Shown: positions 1-8,324, counted from the stretch's first letter. The stretch: 44,745 bases of DNA from Thermoplasmata archaeon (GCA_022750455.1 JAKIVR010000013.1:1-44745), one strand, 5' to 3'. Program-made: numbers and translations. Notes: generated by a model from the sequence alone, not told the origin.

Positions 1-1248
1 ATCCAGCTCGACGAGGTCGCCTTCCCGATCCTCCTCGCGGGGCAGCTCGCGCGGGCCCACGCGCTCGAAGCGTTCGATCCGTACCCGATGGTCCGGGCGG
101 CCGTGCGCTATCTCATCCTTAACGGCCCGGTGACTGGCCAGGAGAGATGGGAGGAGGCGGCGGGATTCTCCCCGTCGACGATCGCCACCAACATCGCGGC
201 CCTCGTCGTCGCGGAAGAGTTCGCCCGGATGCGCAATGACCGAACGAGCGGCGAGCTGCTGTGGGACCACGCCGACTTCCTCGCCGACCACTTGGACTCG
301 TGGACGGTCACCCACCAAGGGACCCTCCTGCCCGGCACGCCGCGCCACTTTGTTCGGATCCTCCCGGCGGTCGCGGGGAATCCGCGGGCGCCGGAGGACC
401 TCGAATCGGCGCAGCTCACGCTCGCCAACCAGGCACCGGGGGACCCCACGGCGTACCCGGCGCGGGAGATCGTCGACGCCGGATTCCTGGAGCTCGTGCG
501 GTATGGCGTCCGTCGGCCGGACGACCCGGTCATCCTCGACTCGCTCCGGGTGATCGATGCGGCCCTGAAGGTCGAGACGCCGTACGGACCGGTCTGGCGG
601 AGGTACCCCCACGACGGCTACGGCCAGAAGACGGACGGACGGCCGTTCGGAAAGAGCGGACGGGGCGGCGGCTGGCCGTTGCTGACCGGGGAACGCGGCC
701 ACTACGAGCTCGCCGCCGGCCGAGACCCGGCGCCGTTCCTGCGAACTCTCGAGCAGATCGCGGGACCGTCCGGGTTGATCCCGGAGCAGGTGTGGGACCT
801 CCCCGACCTCCCCGCCATGCACCTCGCGCTCGGTCGTCCGACCGGGGCCGCGAACCCGCTCATGTGGGCCCACGCCGAGTACATCAAGCTCCTCCGCTCC
901 GCCGAGGACCGGGCGGTCTTCGACCGGATCCCCGCCGTCGCCGACCGGTACGGCTCGGCCTCCGAGCGTCGGGGCCCCCGTCGGGAGGTCTGGAAATCGG
1001 CTCGGCAGCCGAGCTCGATCCCCCGGGGAACGACGCTGCGGATCCTCGCCGGAGAGCCGTTCGTTCTGCACTGGTCCCGGGATGGCTGGGCGTCGGTCGA
1101 GGACACGGAATCGAGGGGATGCGCCCTCGGGATCGACTGGGTCGACCTGCCGACGGACCGGGAGACGACCGGCCCGCTCGTGTTCACGTTCCGGTGGCGG
1201 AGCTCGGGGGCCTGGGAAGGCGCCGATCACCGCGTCGAGCTCATCTAA
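1..1248 (+). CDS. GH15 glucoamylase/glucodextranase-like glycosidase, 5' end outside window
   Basis: The reading frame is open from base 1 (IQLDEVAFPILLAGQL then the listed ORF), so the gene starts upstream of the window; the ATG at 88 is internal. Both acidic sites expected of GH15 inverting glucosidases are visible: an ERWEE segment (general acid region) near the start and IPEQVWD (general base Glu) in the second half. The stretches GWPLLTGERGHYEL and PLMWAHAEYIKLL are typical of the (alpha/alpha)6-barrel C-terminus. Known members release glucose from alpha-glucans, trehalose or dextran; the substrate cannot be read from this part. A short beta-rich tail after WKSARQP closes the protein. 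No signal peptide can be judged because the N-terminus is missing. Confidence 0.88.
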   Translation: MQLDEVAFPILLAGQLARAHALEAFDPYPMVRAAVRYLILNGPVTGQERWEEAAGFSPSTIATNIAALVVAEEFARMRNDRTSGELLWDHADFLADHLDSWTVTHQGTLLPGTPRHFVRILPAVAGNPRAPEDLESAQLTLANQAPGDPTAYPAREIVDAGFLELVRYGVRRPDDPVILDSLRVIDAALKVETPYGPVWRRYPHDGYGQKTDGRPFGKSGRGGGWPLLTGERGHYELAAGRDPAPFLRTLEQIAGPSGLIPEQVWDLPDLPAMHLALGRPTGAANPLMWAHAEYIKLLRSAEDRAVFDRIPAVADRYGSASERRGPRREVWKSARQPSSIPRGTTLRILAGEPFVLHWSRDGWASVEDTESRGCALGIDWVDLPTDRETTGPLVFTFRWRSSGAWEGADHRVELI

Positions 1249-1320
1249 CGTCCGAACCGGCGGTCGGCGTTAAGTTCCCCAGCTCGCTCGGGGGTCGTCC
1301 TCCTCCCGAGGAGCTCCTCC

Positions 1321-1719
1321 ATGCCGCGATCCATCGAGTTCGGAGATCACGAACTGGTCCTTCGGTTCACGGGACTCCTCGCCTTCGAGACCCTGACCGC
1401 GACGTTCCGGATCCCGTACGACGCCATCCGCTCCGTGACCACCGAGCCGTTCCAGGCCCCGTTCGGGACGTTGCGGATCTTTGGCACGAGCATTCCGTTC
1501 ACGGATATCCGGGAAGGGCGGTTCATTCACGGCTCCGAGTGGTACTTCCTCTCGTTCGAGCATCGCGACAAGACCGTGACCCTCGAGCTCGCGAACTTTC
1601 ATCACGGGGCTCACCCGGATCCGTACCGGTTCGTGGTGATCGGGAGCGACGACCCGGCCGGGCTGCAAGCGGCGATCGAGGCGGCCCGGCTCCGGGCGAA
1701 ATCTCCCTCGTCAGCGTGA
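1321..1719 (+). CDS. Small PH-like-fold hypothetical protein
   Basis: This 132-residue protein has an alternating hydrophobic pattern typical of a small beta-barrel (IPYDAIRSVTTE, GTLRIFGTSIPF, KTVTLELANF) followed by a C-terminal helix (DPAGLQAAIEAARLRA). That pattern resembles bacterial PH-like domains, but I cannot assign it to a named family with certainty. It has no signal peptide or membrane segment, so it is probably cytoplasmic. A TTAAG element at about 1269-1273 lies some 50 bases before the ATG. Its last 9 bases overlap the convergent deacetylase gene. The function is unknown. Confidence 0.7.
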   Translation: MPRSIEFGDHELVLRFTGLLAFETLTATFRIPYDAIRSVTTEPFQAPFGTLRIFGTSIPFTDIREGRFIHGSEWYFLSFEHRDKTVTLELANFHHGAHPDPYRFVVIGSDDPAGLQAAIEAARLRAKSPSSA

Positions 1720-2889
1720 GACGACAGGGAACTTTCGGCCGAGCGCCCGTTCGAGGGCCGCCATCGTCGTCCCGACCCGGGCGCTCTCCCGATCGGCATC
1801 GATCGACGGCACCGAGCCCATCCACGTGTCGGGTGCCGGGCTCCCGAACGTCTCGGTGAATTCGCGACGCCAGTTCGGGGGCGTGGGCTCGTGCTCGGAG
1901 GTGGGGATCGGGATCCCGGCGAGTGCGCCCGCGTCCCGGGCGAGAGTTTGCGCCACGGCGGCGGCTCCGTACCCGCCCCCGCCGGTCGCGAGGATCCGGG
2001 CCGGGCCGGTCTCGTGGGCCCAGTGGTGGACGAGGGAGACGGCGGCGGCGTGGCCCGGGCTGGAGTAACGAAGGCGCGCGAGCGGATCGCCCGCGAGGCC
2101 GTCGGCCCCCATTTGCACGACGACGAGCTCCGGTCGGAACTCCTGGAACAACGGGGGGACGAGACGCTCCAGGGCCCCGAGGAGGGAGAGGTCCCCGGCC
2201 CCGGGAGGCAACGGCACATTCACCTTCAATCCCACCCCGTCGCCGCGTCCCGTCTCCTCAATGGCGCCGGTCCCGGGGAAGAGCGTCCGGCCGTCTTGGT
2301 GGACGTCGATGTGGAGCACTCGGCCGTCCTCATAGAACCCGTACATCACGCCGTCCCCGTGATGGGCGTCGATGTCGACGTACGCGACCCGTCCCGAACC
2401 GGACGTACGGAGCCACGCCGAGATCGCGATCGCCACGTCATTGTAGATGCAGAAGCCGCTCGCATGGTCCGGGGCCGCGTGATGGAGCCCTCCGCCCGGC
2501 TGAAACCCGTGTCGGTGGGGCTGCCCTTCGGAGGATCGGAGCGCATCGAGAGTGCCCTGTACTAGACGGGCGGAGGCCTCTGCGCAGCCCGAAAATGAGG
2601 GAGTGTCTCCCCCGTCAAGGAGCCCGAACGGGGGCGAGGAGGCTCGCTCCACGCGCTCTACGTACTCGCGGGAGTGAAAACGGAGGATTGCGTCCCGGGG
2701 CGCCGGCGATAGCTTCGAGGTCGAAGATTGCAGTGGGTGCGATGCGTCGGGGCCCAACTGGCCGATCTCTTCCAACAACCGAACCGCGGAGCGTCGACTC
2801 CGCTCCGAGAACGGATGCTGAGGTCCGAAATCGTACTCGAGAAACCGGTCGTCCCAGACGACCGTCAGCGGGCAACGGGTCTCGTTCAA
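1711..2889 (-). CDS. Histone deacetylase superfamily (AcuC-like) deacetylase
   Basis: This is a 392-residue enzyme of the zinc-dependent arginase/deacetylase fold. Visible signatures are GGGLHHAAPDHASGFCIYND (tandem His region), VAYVDIDAHHGDGV (zinc ligands Asp, His), QMGADGLAGDPLARL (third zinc ligand Asp) and the GGGGYG tyrosine loop, so the active site looks complete. Family members remove acetyl groups from lysine, acetylpolyamines or other amides; the sequence does not show which. I choose TTG at 2889 because its TTGA overlaps the TGA of the upstream reductase gene by 4 bases, the coupling pattern seen elsewhere in the window. The track ORF running to 3957 is only an open frame antisense to the reductase and gmd start. 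Co-transcription with nucleotide-sugar genes hints at an acetylated sugar or regulatory target, which is inference. Confidence 0.85.
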   Translation of the reverse strand: MNETRCPLTVVWDDRFLEYDFGPQHPFSERSRRSAVRLLEEIGQLGPDASHPLQSSTSKLSPAPRDAILRFHSREYVERVERASSPPFGLLDGGDTPSFSGCAEASARLVQGTLDALRSSEGQPHRHGFQPGGGLHHAAPDHASGFCIYNDVAIAISAWLRTSGSGRVAYVDIDAHHGDGVMYGFYEDGRVLHIDVHQDGRTLFPGTGAIEETGRGDGVGLKVNVPLPPGAGDLSLLGALERLVPPLFQEFRPELVVVQMGADGLAGDPLARLRYSSPGHAAAVSLVHHWAHETGPARILATGGGGYGAAAVAQTLARDAGALAGIPIPTSEHEPTPPNWRREFTETFGSPAPDTWMGSVPSIDADRESARVGTTMAALERALGRKFPVVSR

Positions 2890-3842
2890 TTCCGGACCGT
2901 CGGCGGCGAACGGGAGCGCCAGCTCTCCAGGACATCGTGGAGGGTCGTGGACAGTGGGATCTGGGGCGACCAGCCAAGCGCCCGTAGCCGGGAAATGTCC
3001 GCCAAGTGGACCGGCTCGTCGACGCGCCGCAGCCGGTTTTCCTCCTCGAGCACGTCGCACGGTTGGGCGGACATTTCGAGCAGTTGGTCGAGGATCCCAC
3101 GCATCGAGTACGCTTGCCCGCACCCGACGTTGTACGCTCCGCCGGGCTCGCCTCGCTCCACCACAGAGGCGAACGCCCGCACCGTGTCCCGAACGTCGGT
3201 GATGTCTCGCCGTCCGTGGAGCGATCCCACCCGGACCGGCCGGGGCGCCGGCCCACGTTCGACCGATGCGATCTGGCTTGCAAAATCGTTGCACGCATCG
3301 CCCAACTTTCCCGGGCCTGTCGTGCCAAAGATCCGGAGGCGGAAGGTCTGCAGTCCGTGGCTGGCGAAATATTGGTAGCAGAGGAGGTCGGCCGCGGCTT
3401 TGCTGGACGCATACGGGCTCGCCGGTCGGAGGGGAGCGTCCTCCGGGGTGGGGACCTGCGCAGGCGCACCGTACTCCGTGGCGCTGCCCGCGAAGGCGAG
3501 CTTGGCCTTCGGGGCCTCGTGCCGGACCGCCTCGAGGAGATAGAGCGTTCCCATCACGTTCGTTTCGAAGGTCCCGGTGGGATCCGTCCAGGAGGGCTGC
3601 ACGAACGCCTTCCCGGCGAAGTGGAATATCACGTCCGGGCCCGCGAAGCGCACGGCCTCTCGGACCGCTCGCGCATCGGTGATCTCGACGGGCATCATCT
3701 GCGCTCGCTCGAGCCCGGGGGTTCCAGCCGGTCCCTTCGAAGCCCCGTGGTAGGCGACCACCACCGAATCGCCCCGGTCGAGGAGATGTCGGGCCAGGTG
3801 GGCTCCGAGGAATCCCCTGCCGCCCGTGATGAATGCCCTCAA
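2886..3842 (-). CDS. NAD(P)-dependent epimerase/reductase, GDP-4-keto-6-deoxy-D-mannose reductase (Rmd)-like
   Basis: This is a 318-residue extended short-chain dehydrogenase. It begins at its Rossmann motif ITGGRGFLGAHLA, which supports the TTG start at 3842, and has GSATEYG and SPYASSK (Ser, Tyr-x3-Lys catalytic residues) and a RIFGTTGPGK loop. Rmd enzymes reduce GDP-4-keto-6-deoxymannose to GDP-D-rhamnose, and the divergent neighbour is gmd, which makes that substrate; this pairing is the main reason for the call. A UDP- or dTDP-sugar epimerase is the alternative. It is first in a two-gene unit, overlapping the deacetylase by 4 bases. The 93-base gap to gmd holds promoters for both directions. 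Confidence 0.8.
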   Translation of the reverse strand: MRAFITGGRGFLGAHLARHLLDRGDSVVVAYHGASKGPAGTPGLERAQMMPVEITDARAVREAVRFAGPDVIFHFAGKAFVQPSWTDPTGTFETNVMGTLYLLEAVRHEAPKAKLAFAGSATEYGAPAQVPTPEDAPLRPASPYASSKAAADLLCYQYFASHGLQTFRLRIFGTTGPGKLGDACNDFASQIASVERGPAPRPVRVGSLHGRRDITDVRDTVRAFASVVERGEPGGAYNVGCGQAYSMRGILDQLLEMSAQPCDVLEEENRLRRVDEPVHLADISRLRALGWSPQIPLSTTLHDVLESWRSRSPPTVRN

Positions 3843-3935
3843 ACCGCTCTCCGCGTGATTTTCCCCGATTGAGAATCGTAGTGGTTTGTAAGCGCATCGA
3901 CCACCTCGGGAGACGGGCTTTTAGGGAGGACCTCC

Positions 3936-5975
3936 GTGCGGCGCTCCGTGCCGTCAAGCCAGGAAGGACGCCGAGCCCTCATCACGGGGTTCACGGGTCA
4001 GGACGGGAGCTATCTCGCCGAGCAACTCCTCGAGAAGGGGTACCAGGTCTACGGTCTCGTCCGCCGCCTCTCCACCCCCAATACCCGGAACATCGCCCAC
4101 CTCCACGATCGGGTGACGTTCCTCGATGGAGACCTCCACGATGCGGCGTCGCTCGACACGGCCATGCGCGCGGCCGAGCCGGACGAGATCTACAATCTGG
4201 CGGCCCAGAGTTTCGTGGGGGCCTCGTTCAACCAGCCCGTCGTGACGGGGGAGGTCACCGGGTTGGGCGCGCTCCGGATGCTCGAGGCGATGCGCTCCCA
4301 CGCCGACAAGGCCCGCTTCTATCAGGCGGCGTCGAGCGAGATGTTCGGAAAGGTTGCGAGCTCGCCACAGGACGAAGCCACACCGTTCCATCCACGCAGC
4401 CCGTACGGGGTTGCCAAGGCGTACGCGTTCTGGGCGTGCGTGAATTACCGAGAGAGCTATGGGATGTATGTTTCGAATGGGATCCTTTTCAATCACGAGT
4501 GCGTGACCCGGGAGACCCCAGTGATCATTCGCGATCCGTCCGGGTTCGTTGATTGTCTTCCCATCGCCGACGTCCTGCCGGATCCCGGGCATCTCCGCCA
4601 GGCTCCGCTGTCGTTTGATGTCTGGGATAACGGAGGATTCACCCGGGCCAGTCTAGGTACGGCGAATTGGAACGGCCCGCAGTCGGATCGGGCAGTGCAT
4701 CGAATCGTGGCCCGTTGTGGCGAGATCCGTGCCACGGCGAATCACAAGCTAATGCGCTCGGACGGATCGGAGATCTCGGCCGAATCGGTCACCCCGGGAG
4801 AGCGCTTGCTCCGGACTCGACTTCCGCCGGCGCCCGGCCGAACCAAATTGACTGCCCAGTTTTCCCGTCTCTTGGGGCTCCTCGCCGCCGAAGGAAGTGT
4901 CACCTCCGAGGAGCACCCTGTCGTCACGTTCCGGAATAACGAGAAGCGACTCCTCGACGACGTCCAGAAACTATGGGAGCAGGTGGCGGGAGGGACCGTG
5001 GCAGACTTTCCCGGAGTCTCCGGATTCACGGGGGAGCCTACCGGTGGCCTCCGGCTCAACGGAAGTCCGACGTTCGCGTCGTACCTCCGGACGATCCTCT
5101 ACACCAAGCAGAGTCAGAAGCGCGTGCCGCACATCGTGCTCAACTCGGACGAGGCGGCATGGCGGGCATTCCTGTCGGGGTACAACGAGGGAGACGGGCT
5201 CCGAGCCGGACACGGGAGGCGCGAATTCAAAAATTTCAAGACGTCGTCCCCTACACTGGGTGCCGGCTTGTGGTGGATGGCCTCCATTACGCTCCCGCAG
5301 AAGCTCACCTTGAACGTGGATTTCGTTCGGCGGGGCCCCCTCCAGGATCAGCTGTATTGGTACTACTCCATCAACTTGGGGTCCGACGCGGTGAGAGCCA
5401 AGACGAGTCATCTCGCCCGGCTGTCCGACGAGGTCAAGCTGGTGGCGCCCGATCGGTACATCGGCTGGGTCTATGACATCGCGACGGCCTCGGGCACGTT
5501 CCATGCGGGGATTGGCGACTTGGTCATCCACAATTCTCCCCGTCGTGGCCACGAGTTCGTGACGCGGAAAATCTCCGACGCCGTCGCCAAGATCTCCCTC
5601 GGTCGTGCGAAGACCGTGCGCCTCGGGACCCTCACCACCCGGCGGGATTGGGGGTACGCGCCGGAGTACTGCGACTTCATGTACCGCGTGTTGCAAGCTC
5701 CGCGCGCGGACGACTTCGTAGGAGCGACAGGGGAGACGCACTCCGTCGAGGAGTTCGTCACCGAGGCGTTCCGGTGCGTGGGGATCACCGACTGGAAGCC
5801 GCATGTCGTCATGGACCCGAAATTTGCGCGGCCGGCAGAGGTGGACACGCTGCTCGGGAACGCCCGGAAATCGAAGGAACAGTTGGGGTGGGAGCCGAAG
5901 GTCCGGTTCCTCGAGCTCGTGAAGATCATGGTCGAGAACGACCTGCAGCTGATCCGAGCCACTCCGTCGGTGTGA
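3936..5975 (+). CDS. gmd: GDP-mannose 4,6-dehydratase precursor containing an intein
   Basis: The 679-residue precursor is a GDP-mannose 4,6-dehydratase split by an intein (residues 189-533). Joining the two exteins gives 334 residues, close to the family's usual length of about 340. The N-extein has the NADP motif TGFTGQDGSYLAE, YNLAAQSFVG, AASSEMFGK and SPYGVAKAYAFW (Tyr-x3-Lys). The C-extein completes the NHESPRRG motif and has GHEFVTRKI and WGYAPEY. The enzyme converts GDP-mannose to GDP-4-keto-6-deoxymannose in the cytoplasm, feeding deoxyhexoses such as rhamnose or fucose into surface glycans. The GTG start at 3936 follows a GGGAGGA ribosome-binding sequence by 5 bases. The divergent reductase probably takes the next step. 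Confidence 0.95.
   Translation: MRRSVPSSQEGRRALITGFTGQDGSYLAEQLLEKGYQVYGLVRRLSTPNTRNIAHLHDRVTFLDGDLHDAASLDTAMRAAEPDEIYNLAAQSFVGASFNQPVVTGEVTGLGALRMLEAMRSHADKARFYQAASSEMFGKVASSPQDEATPFHPRSPYGVAKAYAFWACVNYRESYGMYVSNGILFNHECVTRETPVIIRDPSGFVDCLPIADVLPDPGHLRQAPLSFDVWDNGGFTRASLGTANWNGPQSDRAVHRIVARCGEIRATANHKLMRSDGSEISAESVTPGERLLRTRLPPAPGRTKLTAQFSRLLGLLAAEGSVTSEEHPVVTFRNNEKRLLDDVQKLWEQVAGGTVADFPGVSGFTGEPTGGLRLNGSPTFASYLRTILYTKQSQKRVPHIVLNSDEAAWRAFLSGYNEGDGLRAGHGRREFKNFKTSSPTLGAGLWWMASITLPQKLTLNVDFVRRGPLQDQLYWYYSINLGSDAVRAKTSHLARLSDEVKLVAPDRYIGWVYDIATASGTFHAGIGDLVIHNSPRRGHEFVTRKISDAVAKISLGRAKTVRLGTLTTRRDWGYAPEYCDFMYRVLQAPRADDFVGATGETHSVEEFVTEAFRCVGITDWKPHVVMDPKFARPAEVDTLLGNARKSKEQLGWEPKVRFLELVKIMVENDLQLIRATPSV
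4500..5534 (+). mobile_element. Intein with LAGLIDADG homing endonuclease domain in gmd
   Basis: The in-frame insert encodes 345 residues, starting with Cys (CVTRETPVII, block A) and ending in His-Asn before a Ser +1 residue (VYDIATASGTFHAGIGDLVIHN/S, block F-G). Block B is visible as ATANHKLMRSDG with the T-x-x-H pattern. Two LAGLIDADG-type motifs are present, LLGLLAAEGSV and FLSGYNEGDG, both keeping an acidic residue, so the endonuclease may be active. It is therefore a class 1, full-length intein rather than a mini-intein. The insert sits between NHE and SPRRG. By eye the DNA is less GC-rich than the exteins, for example around 5221-5240, which suits a mobile origin. Confidence 0.95.
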
Positions 5976-6016
5976 GATCGAAGGTTCTCAGCGCCGCCCG
6001 GTGAGTCGCTCCGGGT

Positions 6017-6256
6017 TCAGGAGCGCACGCTTCCGGCCGCCACGGTGGAGGCCGTCGGGTGTCGTCGCCCGTCGGCGATCACAACCCCTGTGACCAATCC
6101 GGCGAAGAGCGCGGCGCCGAGCCCGAGGAACCACCACGAGTCGTTCCCCGTCGGCCCCCAGGCGAGAAGCAAAAGGAGCGCCATGCTCCCCGCGGCGATC
6201 CCGATCATGTGGATCGCGGGAGGATCGCGCAGTGAAGGTCCAGTTGCCGCGGCCAT
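6017..6256 (-). CDS. Small two-helix membrane protein, unknown function
   Basis: This 79-residue protein is hidden in the 3' end of longer antisense track ORFs. It has two hydrophobic segments, MIGIAAGSMALLLLLAW and WWFLGLGAALFAGLVTGVVIA, joined by a short polar loop (GPTGNDS), and a charged C-terminal tail. A TTTAAG box at about 6291-6296 lies roughly 38 bases before the ATG at 6256 and supports independent transcription, divergent from purT. I recognise no family. The alternative is a chance ORF, but the clear transmembrane hairpin and the promoter make a real gene likely. Confidence 0.6.
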   Translation of the reverse strand: MAAATGPSLRDPPAIHMIGIAAGSMALLLLLAWGPTGNDSWWFLGLGAALFAGLVTGVVIADGRRHPTASTVAAGSVRS

Positions 6257-6290
6257 AGGTTCCGGGAATGTACCAAGGTAGGCTGCGGTC

Positions 6291-6297
6291 CTTAAAC
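6291..6297 (-). promoter_or_regulatory. TATA-like box for the small membrane protein
   Basis: On the minus strand the sequence reads GGGTTTAAGGACC, an archaeal BRE/TATA-like element about 38 bases upstream of the ATG at 6256. This would give a short leader of about 10-14 bases. Confidence 0.45.
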
Positions 6298-6365
6298 CCT
6301 CTGCTGAAAAGAGTTTCACTATTCTCCGTAGGGCTCTTCCGCGGCCCGGTCCTTCCCCGGTACCG

Positions 6366-7679
6366 ATGCCCGCCTCGACGGTGAACGAGATCCCGTTCCG
6401 CGACCAGATGGAGACGCCCCTCGTCGGTCGGGCCCCCCGCTTGCTGCTGCTGGGAAGCGGCGAGCTCGGGCGCGAGATCGCCATCGAGGCGATCCGTCTC
6501 GGCGCTGAGGTGATCGCCGCGGACCGGTACGCGGGAGCTCCCGCGATGCACGTCGCCCACCGGCACCACGTCCTGGCCATGACGGACGCTTCGGCCCTGC
6601 GGCAACTCGTCGAGACGGAGCGGCCCGACGCCATTGTTCCCGAGATCGAGCAGATCGCGACGGACGAGCTGGTCCACCTCGAAGCGGAAGGTTGGCACGT
6701 CATTCCCCGAGCCGAGGCGGCGCGGGCCACCATGGACCGGGAGAGGATCCGGCGTCTGGCCGCCGAGACGGCCGGTGTCCCCACCTCGAAGTACGGGTTC
6801 GCGGACGACGAGGAGGGCGCGCGCCGGGAGATGAAGAGATTGGGGCTGCCGTGCCTCGTGAAGGCGATCACGAGCAGCTCGGGCCACGGGATGACCGTCG
6901 TGCGGGCGCCCGCGGAGCTCGGGGCCGCGTACCGGGAGGCCTCGGAGCACGGCCGGATCGTGAACCCCCGCGTGATGCTCGAAGAGTTCGTGCCGTTCGA
7001 CGCCGAGGTCACCGTCCTGACGCTCCGCCACTACGACCCGGCCGGGCAGATCCGTACGACGACGCTCGACCCGATCGCCCACCTCCGGCCCGGGGTCCTA
7101 TACCATGAGAGCTGGCAGCCGGCCGCGATATCCCCCTCGGTGGCGGGACAACTGTCGCACGTGGCGCAGGCGGTCACCGATCGGCTCGGAGGACTTGGGA
7201 TCTTCGGGGTCGAATGCTTCGTTCGTGGCGACCGCGTCCTCTTCAGTGAGGTCTCTCCGCGGCCCCACGACACGGGACTCGTCACTCTGGGCAGCCAGTG
7301 GAACTCCGAATTCGCGTTGCATGCGCGCTCGATCCTCGGCCTGCCGTACTCGGGGCCGGAGCTGACCGTGCCGGCGGCGGCTCATGTCATTGCGGGCGTC
7401 TCGACGGGGGGGAACCCCACGTATGGCGGGTTGAGCTCCGCGCTCGGGATGCCCGGGGTCCGCCTCTTCCTGTTCGGCAAACCCGAATCGTACCCCGATC
7501 GTCGCCTGGGCGTCGCGGTCGCTCGCGGGAGCACGATCACCGAAGCCCGCCAGAGGGCCGAGTTTGCGGCCCACGCCGTGGAACGCGAGGTAGGGGTCGG
7601 CCGGACCCTCGCCCCGGGTCGGGAGAGCCCGGACGCTCCGCGACGCCCGATCGCCCGGTGGGACGCTCGCCGGTACTGA
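6366..7679 (+). CDS. purT: Formate-dependent phosphoribosylglycinamide formyltransferase
   Basis: This 437-residue ATP-grasp enzyme performs the third step of purine synthesis using formate and ATP to formylate GAR. The match to PurT is strong throughout: LLLLGSGELGREIAIEAIRLGAEVIAADRYAGAPAMHVAHR, IVPEIEQIATD, ITSSSGHGMTVV, YHESWQP, GLGIFGVECFVRGDRVLFSEVSPRPHDTGLVTL and RLFLFGKPESY. It is about 40 residues longer than E. coli PurT, mostly from a short N-terminal lead and an Arg/Pro-rich C-tail (GRESPDAPRRPIARW). Met15 at 6408 is a possible alternative start. It stands alone between a divergent small gene and the padR operon. Confidence 0.97.
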   Translation: MPASTVNEIPFRDQMETPLVGRAPRLLLLGSGELGREIAIEAIRLGAEVIAADRYAGAPAMHVAHRHHVLAMTDASALRQLVETERPDAIVPEIEQIATDELVHLEAEGWHVIPRAEAARATMDRERIRRLAAETAGVPTSKYGFADDEEGARREMKRLGLPCLVKAITSSSGHGMTVVRAPAELGAAYREASEHGRIVNPRVMLEEFVPFDAEVTVLTLRHYDPAGQIRTTTLDPIAHLRPGVLYHESWQPAAISPSVAGQLSHVAQAVTDRLGGLGIFGVECFVRGDRVLFSEVSPRPHDTGLVTLGSQWNSEFALHARSILGLPYSGPELTVPAAAHVIAGVSTGGNPTYGGLSSALGMPGVRLFLFGKPESYPDRRLGVAVARGSTITEARQRAEFAAHAVEREVGVGRTLAPGRESPDAPRRPIARWDARRY

Positions 7680-7728
7680 ACCCCCGTCCCCCCGGATGGC
7701 CGCGGAGCCGTGCGTCCGAGCCAGAACT

Positions 7729-7744
7729 ATGTCACCAGCGACAT
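7729..7744. promoter_or_regulatory. PadR-type operator (ATGT-N8-ACAT)
   Basis: The sequence ATGTCACCAGCGACAT matches the published PadR-family operator form ATGT-N8-ACAT, with 5-base perfect arms (ATGTC/GACAT). It abuts the TATA-like element before padR and lies about 32 bases before the ATG at 7776. This suggests PadR represses its own operon by blocking TBP/TFB access. Confidence 0.7.
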
Positions 7745-7754
7745 AATCAAATAC
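7744..7754 (+). promoter_or_regulatory. TATA-like box of the padR operon
   Basis: The AT-rich stretch TAATCAAATAC is the only one in this region and lies about 26-30 bases before the ATG at 7776. That is the expected spacing for a leaderless archaeal transcript and favours 7776 over the upstream GTG. Confidence 0.55.
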
Positions 7755-7775
7755 TCAGCGGAAATTCCGACCGTC

Positions 7776-8324
7776 ATGCCTGTCCTTGCCCGAGCACCGG
7801 CCGACGCGTTCCACCGTCGTCTGGTGGGCTTGTACGCCCTGACGTTGATGGAGCGCGAAGGCCCGGTCCACGGGTACCGGGTCGCCGAGAGGATCGCCGA
7901 GCAGACGGAGGGGGCGTGGCGGCCCGGCCCCGGGGCGGTCTATCCTTCATTGCAAAAGCTCCAAACGTGGGGCCTCGCGCGCTCGGTGACGAAGGCGCGG
8001 CGTCGAGAGTATACGATCACCCCGGCGGGCCGCTCGCTCCTGGTGGGAATGCGGCAGCGACGTGGGCGGTTCGCCACGGGGCACCCCGATCTCAGCATGC
8101 TCTGGGCGGAGGTCATGGGGGTCGAGGGGGCTCGCGAGCTCCTACTGCTCCGCCTCCGGCGGGTGATTGATGGGCTGGAGGCGTACTTGGCGCGGAACGA
8201 TCCGGCGCTGCCGGTGGAAGTACAGTTCCGGCGGGATGCGATGCAGCTGCTCGCCGTGGCATTGGAAAAGATCGAACGTCCGGCCCCTCAGGGGACGAGC
8301 CGGAGCCGCCGAGGCTCCCGATGA
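7776..8324 (+). CDS. PadR family transcriptional regulator
   Basis: This 182-residue protein carries an N-terminal winged helix typical of PadR: RRLVGLYALTLMEREGPVHGYRVAERI, then PGAVYPSLQKLQTWGLAR and RREYTITPAGRSLL (wing). The C-terminal helices (LLLLRLRRVIDGLEAYL onwards) should form the dimer arm. The track starts at GTG 7710, but that would place the TATA box and the PadR operator inside the gene, so I use ATG 7776 (MPVLARAPADAFH). It overlaps the ABC ATPase gene by 4 bases (ATGA). PadR repressors next to ABC exporters usually respond to toxic small molecules; the ligand here is unknown. Confidence 0.9.
   Translation: MPVLARAPADAFHRRLVGLYALTLMEREGPVHGYRVAERIAEQTEGAWRPGPGAVYPSLQKLQTWGLARSVTKARRREYTITPAGRSLLVGMRQRRGRFATGHPDLSMLWAEVMGVEGARELLLLRLRRVIDGLEAYLARNDPALPVEVQFRRDAMQLLAVALEKIERPAPQGTSRSRRGSR

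Noticed and set aside
1711-3957. 748-residue deacetylase fusion as drawn in the track
   Set aside because: The first 356 residues are an out-of-frame reading of the reductase gene; the deacetylase begins at about 2889.
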